Assembly (NCBI RefSeq): GCF_028553805.1
Contig: NZ_CP067140.1
Location: 3,348,001 to 3,412,000 of the forward strand
Reading direction: 5' to 3'
DNA from: Paracoccus saliphilus
GTDB lineage: Bacteria; Pseudomonadota; Alphaproteobacteria; Rhodobacterales; Rhodobacteraceae
DNA length: 64,000 nucleotides
Both the position numbers and the translations under genes were made by a program. The notes beneath the pieces were generated by a model that saw only the letters and a program-made list of their open reading frames with translations, was not told where the DNA came from and made no database searches. This document shows positions 36,570 to 44,905 of the stretch, piece after piece (position 1 is the first letter of the stretch; every line of letters begins with the position of its first letter).

Positions 36570-38126
36570 TCATTCGGACCAATCGATCTGATCGAGCGGA
36601 TGCATCGCGCCCCAGATACCCACCGGCGGATTGATCAGCGTCTTGTCGTATGCCGTGTGATAGGGCACCGCGTTGATCCAGTAGACGGGCAGGTCCTGCG
36701 CCACGATCTGCTGGAACTCGGCATAGAGCTGCTTGCGCTTGTCGACATCGTTCTCGACTGCGGCCGCGTTCAGCAATTCGTCCACTTTCGGATTGCTGTA
36801 TTGCTGCGTGTTGGACCAGATCACGCCTTTGCGGATATTGTCGCTCAGATAGGTGCGATGCACCCCGATCACCGGATCACCCCAGTTGAACACGATATCC
36901 ATGGTCAGCTCGAAATCGTAATTGCTGACCCTTTGCGCCCATGTCGGGAAATCCGGAGCAGTGCGGACGGCCACATTGATCCCGATCTTGCCGAGCTGGG
37001 ACTTGAGATATTCGGCCACGGTTTGCTGCTGATCCTTTTCGCCGGGAAGGAAATCCACTGTGAGATCCATCCCATCGCCGAATCCGGCCTCTTCCATCAG
37101 AGCCTTGGCCTTTTCCAGATCGACCGCATATGGTGGGATCTCGGGGTCAAACAAGGGCGAGCTTTCGATGATCGGCCCTCGCTGCGGCTGAGAGACACCG
37201 CGATGCAGCGCTTTGGTGATGAATTCACGATCAACCGCATAGGCTATCGCCTGCCGCACCCGCACATCCGACAGTTTCGGGGATTGTGTGTTGAATGCGA
37301 GCCAGTTGATCGGCCCGATACCGGCATAGCCCTCGCTGGTCACTTCCAGATGCTCTACTTCCTGCAAGCGGCGGATACTTTGCGAAGAGGATGCGAATGG
37401 GTACATATCCGCTTCGCCATTCTCCATGGCGATCAGAAGCGATGAGGAATCCTGAATGGTACGGATGATGATCTCATCCATCTTCGGCCGCCCCTCAATG
37501 AAGAACTCCGGATATTTCTTCAGGATGATCGCTTCGCCCGCAGTGAACTCCTCCAGCATGTACGGCCCCGATCCAACCACGTCCTCTGTATTGCGTGGAT
37601 GCGATTTCACGTCCTCGCCATCCCCATAGATATGCTTCGGGATGATCGGGGCCAAAGCCGGCGACAGCGCCAGCAGAAGCGCCGGGTGCGGTTTGCTCAG
37701 CTGGATCACGGCGGTATGCTTATCCGGCGTGTCGATCCCGGTCACGGGTTCGAACATGCTGGTGAAAGGATGGTTTTCCTTGGTTGTCATGATCGAGAAG
37801 GCGACATCTTCGGATGTAATCGGCTCACCGTCATGAAACGTGGCGCCTTCGACCAGGTTGAGCGTGACGCTAAGCCCATCCTCGCTTATCTCCCAGCTTT
37901 CGGCCAGGTATGGCTGCGGCTCCCAGCCTTCATCGTAGCGCAAGGGCGATGCGAAAAGCTGCGTTGACGGCACCGCCGTGGCGATCCCGGACTGGACAGC
38001 GCCATTCAAATGCCGGGGAACCTGTGTCGAGGCAATGACCAATGTCTTGTCTTGGGCCTGTGCCGTCGGAGCAAGTAGCATCGCGGCCCCGACAGCCACC
38101 CCCAAGAACCGAGTCGAGAATTTCAT
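36570..38126 (-). CDS. Peptide-type ABC transporter substrate-binding protein (SBP family 5)
   Basis: The 518-residue periplasmic receptor starts at ATG 38126 (MKFSTRFLGVAVGAAMLLAP) with a Sec signal ending AQA; the 15 codons before it lack support. Family 5 features include the start TLVIASTQVPRHLNGAVQSG, AESWEISEDGLSVTLNLVEGATFHDGEPITSEDV and later VRQAIAYAVDREF. SBP5 receptors bind peptides but also nickel, opines or other amides. The neighbouring amidohydrolase hints at an amide-containing ligand. It is the first gene of the operon, and its promoter faces the amidohydrolase promoter. Confidence 0.94.
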   Translation of the reverse strand: MKFSTRFLGVAVGAAMLLAPTAQAQDKTLVIASTQVPRHLNGAVQSGIATAVPSTQLFASPLRYDEGWEPQPYLAESWEISEDGLSVTLNLVEGATFHDGEPITSEDVAFSIMTTKENHPFTSMFEPVTGIDTPDKHTAVIQLSKPHPALLLALSPALAPIIPKHIYGDGEDVKSHPRNTEDVVGSGPYMLEEFTAGEAIILKKYPEFFIEGRPKMDEIIIRTIQDSSSLLIAMENGEADMYPFASSSQSIRRLQEVEHLEVTSEGYAGIGPINWLAFNTQSPKLSDVRVRQAIAYAVDREFITKALHRGVSQPQRGPIIESSPLFDPEIPPYAVDLEKAKALMEEAGFGDGMDLTVDFLPGEKDQQQTVAEYLKSQLGKIGINVAVRTAPDFPTWAQRVSNYDFELTMDIVFNWGDPVIGVHRTYLSDNIRKGVIWSNTQQYSNPKVDELLNAAAVENDVDKRKQLYAEFQQIVAQDLPVYWINAVPYHTAYDKTLINPPVGIWGAMHPLDQIDWSE

Positions 38127-38178
38127 GCTGGCCTCCCTGAGTTTATTTGAGGTTACGCTACGCAATCCCATATCCCCT

Positions 38179-38195
38179 CAAAAACATTGTTTTTG
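38179..38195. promoter_or_regulatory. AT-rich divergent promoter region with CAAAAA/TTTTTG dyad
   Basis: In the 258-bp gap between the binding-protein and amidohydrolase genes a perfect dyad CAAAAA-cattg-TTTTTG (38179-38195) is followed by AT-rich sequence. A TATAAT box stands at 38323-38328 on the plus strand. The dyad could be a LysR-type site for the linked regulator, but no experiment-based consensus is matched. Confidence 0.4.
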
Positions 38196-38384
38196 GGTAG
38201 TAAAAATATATTTTATAGTTCTTTTGGCCGGATGCGCGCATTCCGGGATCTTCAGGACAGACGCCCCGGTTTCACAGCATAGCCACCAAAAAACCGATGA
38301 AATTTCTGTATTAAAAGCATTTTATAATGCCGCTTCCCCGCGCTACCCAAAGGTCAATTGTCGCAGAGGAAGAGAAGGTGGACG

Positions 38385-40019
38385 ATGTCACAGATCACCG
38401 TATATCAAGCAAAAAAAATCATAACGATGGATGTGAACCGTCCTGAAGCGACGCATGTCGCCGTGAAGGACGGCCATATTCTGGCGGTTGGCGATGCAGA
38501 CTCGATGACCCAATGGGGCAAGGTAGAAGTCGATGACCGTTTCGCAGATAAGGTGCTCATGCCTGGACTGGTCGAAGGTCATGCACATATGATGGCCGGG
38601 GCGATGTGGGATTTCGCCTATGCCGGGTTCCATGATCGGATCGACCCGGACGGAAAGCTTTGGCGCGGCAAGAAAGATATCGAGACCGTGATCCGTGACC
38701 TGCGGGACTATGTCACAGATCTTGCCCCTGATGCGCCGCTATTCGCTTGGGGGTTCGATCCGATCTTCCTGCCAGGTGAACGCCTCAACCGCCGGCATTT
38801 GGACGAGATCTGCCCCGATCGCCCCATCGCCATCATGTTTTCCAGTTTCCACCTCATGTGCGTGAACTCCAAGGCTTTGGAACTGACCGGGTATACGCGC
38901 GAAACCAATGCCGAAGGTGTGGTCAAGGATGCTGCGGGTGAGCCGACCGGCGAATTGCAGGAAATGGCCGCCATGTTCCCGGTGATGCGGCGCCTCGGGA
39001 TCGATTTTCGCGGCTTGGCCCAGAAGGAACCGGCTGTCCGGGCATATGGCAAGGTGGCGATGCGCGCCGGGGTGACCACGATCACCGATCTTTTCGCTGT
39101 CATGCAGGATGCGGATGTGGAGCAATTGCTCGAGATTACCTCCGAACCGGACTACCCTGTCCGGCTCGTGCCCGCGCTGTCGGCCACGGGTGCAAGCCCT
39201 GCGGAACTGGCGGCACGGGCACTGAAGCTTCGCGGCAAAAGCACTGACAAGCTGCGCCTCGGCGCGGTGAAGCTGATGACCGATGGTTCGATCCAGGGCT
39301 GGAGTGCGCGGGTGAAATGGCCCGGCTATGTGGGCGGGCAGCCGAATGGCATCTGGAATACTGCGCCTGATCAGATTTTCGAACTTGCCGAGGCAATGCA
39401 GGAATCGGGCGTGCAGATGCATATCCATGTCAACGGTGACGAAGCCTCGGAAGTCGCAATCGACGCGATCGAGGAAGCGCAGCGCAAACATCCGTGGCTA
39501 GGAGCACGGCACGTGTTGCAACATTGCCAGATGATGGGGGCCGATCAATTCCGCCGCTGCGCCGAGCTGGGAATTTGCACCAATATCTTCTCCAATCACA
39601 TCTGGTATTTCGGAGATCAGCACGCACGAGCGACCATTGGCGAAGATCGGGCGCAGCGCATGGATGCGGCGCGCTCGGCTCTTGACGAGGGCGTGCGCAT
39701 GACCGTGCATTCCGATGCGCCGGTCACGCCCCTCGGTCCGCTCTTCACAGCCTGGGCGGCGGTAAATCGGCAGACCATGTCCGGGCGCGTCCTTGGCGAA
39801 GCGCAGCGGATCACCGTGATGGAGGCGCTGGAAGCTATCACCCTGGGCGCGGCCTATACGCTCAAGATGGATGGGGAGATCGGCAGCATAGAATGTGGCA
39901 AACGCGCCGATTTCGCGATATTGGCCGATGATCCCTTGGCAGTAGCGCCAGAGGCGCTCAAGGATATAGACATCCTCGGTACGATTACCGGCGGGCGTGT
40001 GAACCTGCTACCAGCATGA
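38385..40019 (+). CDS. YtcJ-like amidohydrolase
   Basis: The 544-residue metal-dependent hydrolase has the N-terminal beta-sandwich and the HxH metal site in EGHAHMMAG. Further metal ligands lie in MHIHVNGDEA and HVLQHCQMM, with a C-terminal Asp in TVHSDAPVTPLGP. It resembles the YtcJ group, which includes N-substituted formamide deformylase, so an amide or formamide substrate is plausible. ATG at 38385 has GAAGGTGG upstream; the TTG nine codons earlier is not needed. It is coupled (ATGA) to a COG0523 GTPase that could load its metal. Confidence 0.9.
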   Translation: MSQITVYQAKKIITMDVNRPEATHVAVKDGHILAVGDADSMTQWGKVEVDDRFADKVLMPGLVEGHAHMMAGAMWDFAYAGFHDRIDPDGKLWRGKKDIETVIRDLRDYVTDLAPDAPLFAWGFDPIFLPGERLNRRHLDEICPDRPIAIMFSSFHLMCVNSKALELTGYTRETNAEGVVKDAAGEPTGELQEMAAMFPVMRRLGIDFRGLAQKEPAVRAYGKVAMRAGVTTITDLFAVMQDADVEQLLEITSEPDYPVRLVPALSATGASPAELAARALKLRGKSTDKLRLGAVKLMTDGSIQGWSARVKWPGYVGGQPNGIWNTAPDQIFELAEAMQESGVQMHIHVNGDEASEVAIDAIEEAQRKHPWLGARHVLQHCQMMGADQFRRCAELGICTNIFSNHIWYFGDQHARATIGEDRAQRMDAARSALDEGVRMTVHSDAPVTPLGPLFTAWAAVNRQTMSGRVLGEAQRITVMEALEAITLGAAYTLKMDGEIGSIECGKRADFAILADDPLAVAPEALKDIDILGTITGGRVNLLPA

Positions 40020-40903
40020 AACGCCTCCCCCTGACCGTGATCGGCGGCTATCTTGGCGCCGGCAAGACCACCTTGATCAACCGGCTGCTCCGGAAGCCGC
40101 ATGGCAAGAGGATCATGGTGCTGGTCAACGATTTCGGAGCGATCAATATCGATGCCTCGCTGCTGGAAAGCCGCGACGAGGACACGATCACCCTGAATAA
40201 CGGTTGTGTCTGCTGCACCATGGGGGCGGATCTGTTCATGGCGCTTGGTGATGCGCTGGACCGGCAGCCGCGCCCGGATCACCTGATCATAGAGGCCAGC
40301 GGGATTGGCGATCCCGCCCGCATTGCCGAAGCGGCGCGTAGCGAACCGGAACTGAGCTATGCCGGAATTGTCACGATGGTGGATGCGCTCAATTTCCCTT
40401 CCTTGTCACAGGATACGAAAATCGGCCCGCAGGTAACCGCACAGGTTCGTGTTGCCGATCTGGTGCTGATTACCAAGGCAGGCCTCGGGGCGGCAGACCT
40501 GATCCCCGCATTATCGCTCGCCGGGGCGCGCCGGGCGCAGATCCTGAAGGCGGATGCACAAATGGCGGGGCTGATCCTGGGTGATCTCGAGCCAAGTTTT
40601 CCTCAGGTTCGATCGGCGCCACACCCCTCTTATGCGCGCTGGCACTATGATGATCTTCGCACATTCAGCCGCGCAGAGCTCGAGGATCGCCTTGCGGCAC
40701 TGCCAGAGGGGCTTTACCGGCTCAAGGGCTACCTTCGCGGTCAGGACGATCAGGGATGGCTACTGCAGATCGCAGGCAAGAATCGCGAGATCACCAGGAC
40801 CGCACAGCCTCCACGCAGCCAATTGGTCGCCATCGGCCCCGCCGGGTATTTCGACCCAGAAACAGCGCAGCAATGGTGGCAGCCAAGTGGCACCGCTTGC
40901 TGA
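40016..40903 (+). CDS. CobW/COG0523 family GTPase (putative metallochaperone)
   Basis: The 295-residue protein has the P-loop GGYLGAGKTTLIN (residues 10-22) and the family CXCC metal site GCVCC (63-67). EASGIGDP (switch II) and TKAGL in place of the usual NKxD motif follow. COG0523 proteins move Zn, Co or Fe into client proteins using GTP. A 4-bp overlap with the amidohydrolase makes that enzyme the obvious client. The C-terminal domain is shorter than in many CobW proteins and lacks a His-rich stretch. Confidence 0.92.
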   Translation: MKRLPLTVIGGYLGAGKTTLINRLLRKPHGKRIMVLVNDFGAINIDASLLESRDEDTITLNNGCVCCTMGADLFMALGDALDRQPRPDHLIIEASGIGDPARIAEAARSEPELSYAGIVTMVDALNFPSLSQDTKIGPQVTAQVRVADLVLITKAGLGAADLIPALSLAGARRAQILKADAQMAGLILGDLEPSFPQVRSAPHPSYARWHYDDLRTFSRAELEDRLAALPEGLYRLKGYLRGQDDQGWLLQIAGKNREITRTAQPPRSQLVAIGPAGYFDPETAQQWWQPSGTAC

Positions 40904-40994
40904 GATGGGCTGAGACGCGCCGAAAAAAACGGGCTGGCGAGGATATTCACCTAGTATCGCAATAGAGACCTGCTCGCTTCAACACGGATTAATG

Positions 40995-41029
40995 CCCTGT
41001 CATCATCGTTACCAACAGTGATGGCAGGG
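40995..41029. terminator. 11-bp hairpin after the amidohydrolase/GTPase pair
   Basis: CCCTGTCATCA (40995-41005) pairs with TGATGGCAGGG (41019-41029), with one G-U pair, around a 13-nt loop. It lies 92 bp after the GTPase stop, and no T-run follows. It could end the transcript or lie in the leader of the next gene. Confidence 0.45.
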
Positions 41030-41122
41030 TATCCGCTTTGATCATCGCCACCAGCCCGCGCCTCGGATATACTTGTCGTTGACCCGAGGCATGTTTCAGA
41101 ATGATCAGAAAACGGAGACGGA

Positions 41123-41602
41123 ATGGCGTATCATATATTGTCTCGCCGCAATCTTCTGCTCGGCGGAGCGGCAATAGCGACCATATCGGCATCGCCTGCA
41201 TTGCCCCAGGATACCGCGCCTGCAATTCACGTGCTGAAGGATCCGAATTGCGGCTGCTGCACTGCATGGATGCAAGTTCTGGAGAAAGAAGGGTTCAGGG
41301 TAACGTCCGAGTCAAGCGTGGGAACCGCCCTGGTGCAACACAAACTTGAGAACGGAATTCCTCAGGACATGATGGCGTGCCATACGGGCCGCATCGATGG
41401 ATATATGATCGAGGGACATGTTCCCGTCGCCGACATTCGCCGCCTTCTGGAAGAACGACCGAATGCCGTCGGCCTTGCCGTTCCCGGCATGCCATATGGC
41501 TCTCCCGGAATGGGCCCCGAAACGGAACGCGAAACGTATGACGTGTATCTCGTCCTGCATGACGGCAGTTCCAGTATTTTCACACATTACGATGCCGCTT
41601 AA
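41123..41602 (+). CDS. DUF411 domain metal-binding protein with Tat-type signal
   Basis: The 159-residue protein has an N-terminus like a twin-arginine signal (LSRRNLLLGGAAIATISA), and then a DUF411 domain. The domain shows LKDPNCGCCTAWMQVLE, MACHTGRIDGYMIEGHVP and AVPGMPYGSPGMG. It shares the CGCC site and the HxGxxDGY-like region with the Sec-type paralogue at 26523-27002. It stands apart from the metal cluster and is followed by a lipoprotein gene. A role in periplasmic metal binding is inferred from the family only. Confidence 0.85.
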   Translation: MAYHILSRRNLLLGGAAIATISASPALPQDTAPAIHVLKDPNCGCCTAWMQVLEKEGFRVTSESSVGTALVQHKLENGIPQDMMACHTGRIDGYMIEGHVPVADIRRLLEERPNAVGLAVPGMPYGSPGMGPETERETYDVYLVLHDGSSSIFTHYDAA

Positions 41603-41701
41603 CGAAGCAGCGCCGACAATATTCAAAGCAGGGCCTGACCGATCCCGGCGGGTTAGGCCCACTCGCTCCCTGGAAGTCGGGTTTAGAATGAAAGTGCCGT
41701 A

Positions 41702-42004
41702 ATGAAAAAACAGTTTTCAGTAATAGTAATCATGGCGCAATTGCTTGGCGCATGCACCACTCAGGTCGGCATGCTCGGCGACGCAGATGACAAGAACGGT
41801 GAAGCAGAAATACCCGAAGCCGTGATCCAACTGGCGGCATCGAACCAGAACGTGCATTCTGCGCGCATGCAGCCAGATGGTTGCTATTGGTACGAATATT
41901 CCGGGCCGGTCGAAACGACGTTATTGCCGTTACTTACCGCCGATGGGAAACGGATCTGCGGCCAGGCAGGAGCCGGAGAGACAACGCCGGGCTACAGCAC
42001 ATAA
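41702..42004 (+). CDS. Small lipoprotein, hypothetical
   Basis: The 100-residue frame has a lipoprotein signal with the lipobox LLGAC (lipidated Cys about residue 18). A short acidic linker and a C-terminal domain with two further Cys (DGCYWYEY and GKRICGQ) follow. It is probably an outer-membrane or periplasmic lipoprotein. No family is recognised. It lies 99 bp after the DUF411 gene on the same strand. Confidence 0.7.
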   Translation: MKKQFSVIVIMAQLLGACTTQVGMLGDADDKNGEAEIPEAVIQLAASNQNVHSARMQPDGCYWYEYSGPVETTLLPLLTADGKRICGQAGAGETTPGYST

Positions 42005-42118
42005 GACATGTCGCCTTTGATCTGGGGGCAGGAAGTGCCGTTTTCGCAGGGAATGGGCGTCCCTGTCCCCGATCATGGACATCACGCGTCATGGAAACCG
42101 GCCGGACCGCCCGCAATA

Positions 42119-42784
42119 TCAACTGACGGCGCTGACCGTATCTTCGGCCGGATAAAGGATCGCCGTCGATTCCAGTTCGACTTGATCGTAAAGCCCATTG
42201 ATATGCGGCATCACCATGCGTACGCAGCCGGAACTGGCCCGTGTGCCGATCGAACGCGGATACGGGGTGCCATGTATCCGAAGATAGGTGTCGCGGTCAC
42301 CGACATAGAGATACAGGGCGCGCGAACCGAGAGCATTCGTTGGGCCTGGCTCCATTCCATTCGCATATTGCGCATATACCTCTGGCTCACGATCAATCAT
42401 GTTCTGGGTCGGAGTCCAATGAGGCCATCGGACCTTGCGCCGGATCGTATAAGTTCCCGGCTCGTACAGATCGCCCCTGCCGATGGCCACGCCGTAGCGC
42501 ATCGCCAAGCCGTTATCCCTGATATGATAAAGATAGCGGGCAATCGCATCCACATGGATGTCGCCGGGTACCAGCCCGTCATTCGCTTCCACCAGAACCG
42601 GAAGAAAACGCTGATGAAGACCCCAGGGATTGGATGTTGCCGGGTCGAAGAAAGGCGGCGTAACTTCAGCGTCCCAAGCCGTCTTTTGTGCCTCACTTGG
42701 CCACTCACTCGCAAAAAGAGGGGAAGAAATCGGTGCCGAAAAAAGCGCTGCGGCGGTTGAAATAAAATGGCGTCGTGTCAGCAT
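42119..42784 (-). CDS. L,D-transpeptidase (YkuD family)
   Basis: L,D-transpeptidases cross-link peptidoglycan stems or attach proteins to them in the periplasm. The 221-residue product starts at ATG 42784 (MLTRRHFISTAAALFSAP), a Tat-like signal. The YkuD catalytic motif is intact: HGTPYPRSIGTRASSGCVRM, with nucleophile Cys in SSGC. An N-terminal domain of about 90 residues precedes it. The gene is isolated. Export by Tat is seen in several alphaproteobacterial members. Confidence 0.93.
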   Translation of the reverse strand: MLTRRHFISTAAALFSAPISSPLFASEWPSEAQKTAWDAEVTPPFFDPATSNPWGLHQRFLPVLVEANDGLVPGDIHVDAIARYLYHIRDNGLAMRYGVAIGRGDLYEPGTYTIRRKVRWPHWTPTQNMIDREPEVYAQYANGMEPGPTNALGSRALYLYVGDRDTYLRIHGTPYPRSIGTRASSGCVRMVMPHINGLYDQVELESTAILYPAEDTVSAVS

Positions 42785-43008
42785 CAACTGTCCTTTGTCA
42801 CTCAAAGCTTTGTCAGCATTTACATCTTCCGCGCCCAAGCCAAAGTATTGGGCGTCTTACTTGCTGATCCCGCATGTTCTGCAACGGTTTGCCGGGTTCA
42901 TTTTCGGCCATGAATTCCATGGCAGACTGAACATACCACACCATAAATTCGAGGCATCAAAACTAACTGTGAGGCTGGGGCGGCAATGCACCCCAGCCAG
43001 TCAGAATA

Positions 43009-43209
43009 TCAGGATTTGTCGCGGAAAAGATCATCGATATGGCGTTCGGCATCTTCCTTTGCCCAGCCATATTTTTCTTGCAGCTTTCCGGACAGCTTTT
43101 CGCGGTCACCGTCGATCTGGTCGATCTCATCGTCGGTCAAATCGCCCCATTTCTCCTTCACGGTTCCCTTGAACTGCTGCCATTTACCCTGAATTATATC
43201 CCAATTCAT
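43009..43209 (-). CDS. CsbD family stress protein
   Basis: CsbD-like proteins are short, acidic, helical stress proteins of unknown mechanism. The 66-residue product begins MNWDIIQGKWQQFKGTVKEKWG and has the usual LTDDEIDQIDGDREKL middle. A strong AAAGGAGCAG precedes the ATG. Expression is probably under general stress control, but I could not define a promoter. Confidence 0.93.
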   Translation of the reverse strand: MNWDIIQGKWQQFKGTVKEKWGDLTDDEIDQIDGDREKLSGKLQEKYGWAKEDAERHIDDLFRDKS

Positions 43210-43569
43210 CTCGCACTGCTCCTTTCAGAAAGCGTATGAACATACATTGGGCGCGCCCAAGAAAACTACAATTGCGACAGGACAACGCCTCGCAACCCAC
43301 GAGGTTCCAATTGGGGCGAAATGGCGCATTTTCCTGCGGTACTCCGCCTTGTATATCCCCATGAAGAACGGCTTTCCGCGATAGAGCGGGATCGAGACTG
43401 GTGCCCGGCAATCGAAAGCAGACGGGTATTGCAGCTTGACGAAGCCCCAAAGCGGATCGGACCAGCCCTTCCACAGTTCAGACCTTCGGTTACAGTTTGT
43501 ACAAGACAGATTGACCCACAGCCATATGCGCCGCAAAATCGGCCACCCTCAACTGCCGGGATCAAGCTG
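43210..43569. other. 360-bp gap between CsbD and ribbon-helix-helix genes
   Basis: Several frames are open on the minus strand, but none has a ribosome-binding site, recognisable domain or normal composition. I see no RNA or repeat. It presumably holds the divergent promoters. Confidence 0.4.
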
Positions 43570-43866
43570 ATGTGCCAGATCTTCGCCGGGCAGAACCCGG
43601 AACGCTACGAAACCGTCACCCGTCGGCTGCGCCTGAACGGGCAAAGCACATCGATCCGGCTGGAACGCACGTTCTGGCGGATCCTCGATCAGATCGCCAC
43701 ACGCGAGGGAATGTCCACCCCGGCCTTCATCTCCAAGCTGCATTCCGAGGTGCTGGAACTGCATGGCGAGGCGCGCAATTTCACCTCGCTCTTACGCTGC
43801 GCTTGCACGATCCACTTGGACAAAGATCAGGCGGCAGACAGCCTCCCGATGGTTGCGGCCGAGTAA
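43570..43866 (+). CDS. Ribbon-helix-helix domain protein
   Basis: The 98-residue protein has a ribbon-helix-helix core: the strand STSIRLERTFWRIL, then helices DQIATREGMSTPAFISKLHSEV. These form DNA-binding dimers in Arc/MetJ-like repressors. The start MCQIFAGQNPERYE is typical of the alphaproteobacterial members. The C-terminal Cys pair (LLRCACTIH) is unusual. No toxin gene is adjacent, so an antitoxin role is unlikely. Confidence 0.85.
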   Translation: MCQIFAGQNPERYETVTRRLRLNGQSTSIRLERTFWRILDQIATREGMSTPAFISKLHSEVLELHGEARNFTSLLRCACTIHLDKDQAADSLPMVAAE

Positions 43867-44073
43867 AGCATTTCCATAAAAACGGATTCCGGCTTTGGCT
43901 CCGAAAAGCTGTGACCGCGCACGCTCCCCCCCCTGCAAGGCGGGTCCGTTATGGCGCTGCGCAGGAAATGACCTTCCCACTGCTCGTTCATCCAGCCGCT
44001 GCCGGAGCCCTGCCCCCTTCAGAAATCCTCCTGGGGAAGAACCGCGGCGGCTGCAGCCATTGAGAAACAGCAC

Positions 44074-44811
44074 TCAATCAAACAGGCCCTGACCATGTTT
44101 CTCGACATAGGTGGCCAAGCCTAGCGTATGATCTCGGCAGAGTTTTTCCGCTCGTTCGACCTGGCGCTTTTCAAGTGCGTCTATGATTGCGAGGTGATCG
44201 CGGATCGACTGCTTCGCGCGGTCGTGATATCCAATGGTTATCTTGCGGATACCCCGCACATGCAGGACGATATCCTCGGTCATTTCCTGAAAGGTCGGAG
44301 ACCCGGTCATCTGTATCAGCGTTTGGTGAAACAGCAGATTGGCCTCGGAATATTCGCTCAAGTAATCCTTTGGCGCGTGACCATGATGGAATTTCTCGAA
44401 GATCTTTCGTAAGCGACCGATATCGCGCTTGCTGGCATTCAGCATGATTATCCGGGCAGCCATGCTTTCAATCGCCGCCCAGATATGGATCATGTCCATC
44501 ACTTCACGCTTCGTCTTGCGCAGAACGATGATCCCCCGACGCGGGACGGACTTCACGAAGCCCTGCTGCTCCAGCATGGCCAATGCCTCGCGGATCGGGG
44601 TGCGGCTGACACCCAAGCGTTCGGCCAGTTGCTGCTCGTCAAGCCAAGTATCCTCTGAGACCCCGTAGATATCCATCCCGATGATGGCCTGCTTCAACAT
44701 CCCGTAGATACGGGTTTTATAGTTCGGCTCTTCGGTAAAGGACTTGAGGATAAGCTCGGGTTCCGACTCGTCCAGGGCTGGGGGCCAACGTGTCTTGGGT
44801 TTCGACCTCAT
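44074..44811 (-). CDS. GntR family regulator (FCD-type)
   Basis: The 245-residue protein starts at ATG 44811 (MRSKPKTRWPP) with a near-perfect AGGAGGC 6-7 nt upstream, so the 19 extra codons are dropped. The winged helix is QQLAERLGVSRTPIREALAMLEQQG, followed by a C-terminal FCD helical ligand domain with His residues for a bound metal. It lies 94 bp after tctA on the same strand and is the obvious candidate regulator of the TctABC genes. The effector is probably an organic acid. Confidence 0.92.
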   Translation of the reverse strand: MRSKPKTRWPPALDESEPELILKSFTEEPNYKTRIYGMLKQAIIGMDIYGVSEDTWLDEQQLAERLGVSRTPIREALAMLEQQGFVKSVPRRGIIVLRKTKREVMDMIHIWAAIESMAARIIMLNASKRDIGRLRKIFEKFHHGHAPKDYLSEYSEANLLFHQTLIQMTGSPTFQEMTEDIVLHVRGIRKITIGYHDRAKQSIRDHLAIIDALEKRQVERAEKLCRDHTLGLATYVEKHGQGLFD

Positions 44812-44905
44812 GATTGCCTCCTGTAACACCGACCGAAGCGAGTTCATGACGAGGCCTTGCTGCATCAATCAGAGTTGATGCAACAAGGTTTTTGGTCACG
44901 TCCCG

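Noticed and set aside
35739..37445. 568-residue plus-strand frame
   Set aside because: It runs antisense to the DppB-like permease and binding-protein genes and shows no family motif.
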